6,141 bases of DNA, taken from assembly GCA_003978675.1 (NCBI GenBank), contig QNYP01000095.1:1-6141 (forward strand). Direction: 5' to 3'. Below are positions 4,446 through 6,141 of the stretch, piece by piece; the first letter of the stretch is position 1, and each line of letters begins with the position of its first letter. Source of the DNA: Hydrogenothermus sp. (GTDB taxonomy: Bacteria; Aquificota; Aquificia; Aquificales; Hydrogenothermaceae). The notes beneath the pieces are model-generated. The model saw only the letters and a list, made by a program, of their open reading frames with translations. It was not told where the DNA came from and searched no databases. Position numbers and translations under genes: made by a program.

Positions 4446-6141
4446 TTAGTATTTTCTTTCTTGAGGCTGATATTTAGTAATTTTCACATCTATATATTCA
4501 ACTTTAGGACCGTCTTCAGTGTAATAAGCTAAAGAGTGTTTTAAGAAATTCTCATCATCCCTTTCAGGATAGTCTCTTCTTGCATGAGCTCCTCTAGACT
4601 CTTTTCTCATTTCAGCAGTTACTGCTATAGCTTCGGCTAAATCTAAGAGGTTTCCAAGCTCAAGATAGTTAATTAAAGCAGTGTTAAATAATTTACTACT
4701 ATCCCCAGGAGCAAGTTTTTTATATCTTTCTTTTAGTTCTTTTATTTTTTCTATAGCCTCTTTCATAGGACCTTCTTCTCTAAATATACCAACTTTATCC
4801 CACATAGTTTGTGCCATTTCAGTTCTAATTTCATTTATATTTTCAGTTCCTTCTTTCTTTAGAAGAGCTTCTATTTCTGCCCTTGCTCTTTCCTCTTCTG
4901 CTCTATAATTATAAGTTGTATCATCTGGCATATTTTCTGCATATTCAGCAGCAGCAGCACCAGCAGGTTTTCCAAATACAACAATATCAAGTAGTGAGTT
5001 CCCACCAAGTCTGTTTGCTCCGTGAACAGATACACAAGCACACTCCCCAACAGCAAATACACCTTTAACAGGAGTCATAGAAGTTTTATAATCTTCTACA
5101 TGTATTCCACCCATTGAGTAGTGTGCCGTTGGTCTAACTGGAATAGGTTCTTCTATTGGGTCAACCCCTTCAAAGTCAATAGCAAGCATTCTAATTTGTG
5201 GAAGTCTTTCTTTAATTTTCTGTGCTCCAAGGTGTCTTAAATCAAGGTGAACATAGGCATTCATACCTTCGCCCCAGCCTCTACCTTCAAGAATTTCGGT
5301 TTCAATAGCTCTCGCAACCATATCCCTTGGGGCAAGCTCCATTTTATTAGGAGCGTATCTAGCCATAAATCTTTCGCCTTGATTATTTATAAGATATCCA
5401 CCTTCACCTCTAGCACCTTCTGTAACAAGTATTCCAGTTGACCTGAGTCCTGTAGGGTGGAACTGAACAAACTCTATATCCTTAACAGGAATTCCTGCTC
5501 TATAACAAATAGCAATACCATCACCAGTAGAACCAATAGCATTAGAGTTTCTCACCCAGTAAACCCTTGCATATCCACCTGTTGCAAATACTACAGCTTT
5601 AGCTTTAATTACATGAACTTCACCTGTTCTTATATCTATTGCAATAACACCTTTAGCTTCATTATTATCTATTAAAAGCTCATGAACATACCATTCGTTT
5701 AAAAACTCTACACCTTCTTTTAAACACTGCTCGTATAAAGTATGGAGCATTACGTGTCCTGTTTTGTCCGCTGCATAACAGGTTCTTGGAAAACCTGCAC
5801 CACCAAAAGGTCTTTGTGCTATTCTTCCGTCAGGAAGTCTTGAAAAAGGAACTCCCATGTGTTCAAGTTCATATATTCTCTTAGGAGCTTCTTGACACAT
5901 AAATTCAATAGCATCCTGGTCTCCAAGATAGTCAGACCCTTTTACTGTATCAAATGCATGAACTTCAGGGCTATCTGATGGATCAACATTTGCTAGAGCA
6001 GCATTTATTCCACCTTGAGCAGCACCTGTGTGAGACCTTGTAGGATAAACTTTTGTTATTACTCCAACTTTCACATTTTTGTTTTTATTTGCTTCCAAAG
6101 CAGCCATTAATCCACCACCACCAGCTCCAACAATTAAAACA
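4446..6141 (-). CDS. sdhA: Succinate dehydrogenase/fumarate reductase flavoprotein subunit (5' end outside window)
   Basis: This is the catalytic FAD subunit that interconverts succinate and fumarate, normally bound to an iron-sulfur subunit at the membrane. The frame stays open through the right edge: codons before ATG 6107 encode VLIVGAGGGGL, the FAD-binding Rossmann motif, so that ATG is internal and perhaps 5-20 residues are missing. Counting from that ATG, H26 in TRSHTGAAQGG is the site of covalent FAD attachment. H217 (QFHPTG), R261 (PRDMVARAI, proton-shuttling arginine), H329 (TAHYSMGG) and R366 (HGANRLGGNSLLD) are the substrate-site residues, with spacings close to E. coli FrdA/SdhA as I recall them. 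The C-terminal part with MRKESRGAHARRDYP (500-514) is normal. In a reductive TCA organism it would act as fumarate reductase; sequence alone does not settle the direction, so the symbol is provisional. Stop TAA at 4448-4446. Confidence 0.93.
   Translation of the reverse strand, partial: VLIVGAGGGGLMAALEANKNKNVKVGVITKVYPTRSHTGAAQGGINAALANVDPSDSPEVHAFDTVKGSDYLGDQDAIEFMCQEAPKRIYELEHMGVPFSRLPDGRIAQRPFGGAGFPRTCYAADKTGHVMLHTLYEQCLKEGVEFLNEWYVHELLIDNNEAKGVIAIDIRTGEVHVIKAKAVVFATGGYARVYWVRNSNAIGSTGDGIAICYRAGIPVKDIEFVQFHPTGLRSTGILVTEGARGEGGYLINNQGERFMARYAPNKMELAPRDMVARAIETEILEGRGWGEGMNAYVHLDLRHLGAQKIKERLPQIRMLAIDFEGVDPIEEPIPVRPTAHYSMGGIHVEDYKTSMTPVKGVFAVGECACVSVHGANRLGGNSLLDIVVFGKPAGAAAAEYAENMPDDTTYNYRAEEERARAEIEALLKKEGTENINEIRTEMAQTMWDKVGIFREEGPMKEAIEKIKELKERYKKLAPGDSSKLFNTALINYLELGNLLDLAEAIAVTAEMRKESRGAHARRDYPERDDENFLKHSLAYYTEDGPKVEYIDVKITKYQPQERKY

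Noticed and set aside
4681..4908. Plus-strand open frame of 75 codons inside the flavoprotein gene
   Set aside because: It is a Ser/Leu-rich shadow of a strongly conserved coding region with no start signals.
4871..5068. Open frames on both strands over a CAG/AGC-rich patch (Q-rich and L-rich peptides)
   Set aside because: The patch is the alanine run AAAAEYAE of the flavoprotein read out of frame; it is not a repeat array or separate gene.
5247..5675. Two plus-strand frames inside the flavoprotein gene
   Set aside because: They overlap the most conserved part of the enzyme (HPTG, RGEGG) and have no independent support.
1..6141. CRISPR array, tRNA/rRNA gene or insertion sequence
   Set aside because: No regularly spaced repeats, cloverleaf or terminal inverted repeats were seen on reading both strands.

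Overview
The window is strongly AT-rich. Its proteins are rich in Lys, Glu and Ile, and ribosome binding sites are GGAGG-like. Together with a covalent-FAD Sdh/Frd flavoprotein and a YdcH-family protein, this suggests a bacterium with a low-GC genome. A thermophilic Aquificota of the Sulfurihydrogenibium type is my best guess, but it rests on protein flavour and not on a marker gene.

Layout from left to right. Positions 1-123 (+) are an open frame that enters from outside the window, probably the 3' end of an unrecognised gene. Positions 124-229 are non-coding and hold a hairpin plus T-tract that suits termination of the minus-strand operon. Positions 230-3973 (-) are a two-gene cyclic-di-GMP operon. 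The first gene encodes a multidomain sensor enzyme (globin, PAS, GAF, GGDEF, EAL) and the second a PilZ-domain receptor. Positions 3974-4173 are a divergent promoter region. Positions 4174-4407 (+) encode a small YdcH/DUF465 protein. A strong bidirectional terminator at about 4417-4438 separates it from the convergent flavoprotein gene of succinate dehydrogenase/fumarate reductase (4446 to the right edge, -), whose 5' end lies outside the window.

The most notable point is a one-base frameshift inside the EAL domain of the sensor gene, at about 1491-1492. As given, the protein stops at residue 840 after a short aberrant tail. Reading past one extra A restores 60 more residues of textbook EAL sequence, including AEGIET and GQGYLFS, and ends at 1309, where the frame overlaps the PilZ start by 13 bases. 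The restored 887-residue protein has all eight EAL active-site positions at the spacings I recall for RocR. The frame as written lacks the last two. The cyclase site is also non-canonical (GNDEF instead of GGDEF) although the RxxD inhibitory site is intact.

Working model (inference): a haem-based gas or redox signal at the globin domain sets c-di-GMP synthesis or breakdown, and the co-transcribed PilZ protein reads the level. The flavoprotein belongs to central carbon and respiratory metabolism and has no evident link to the operon.
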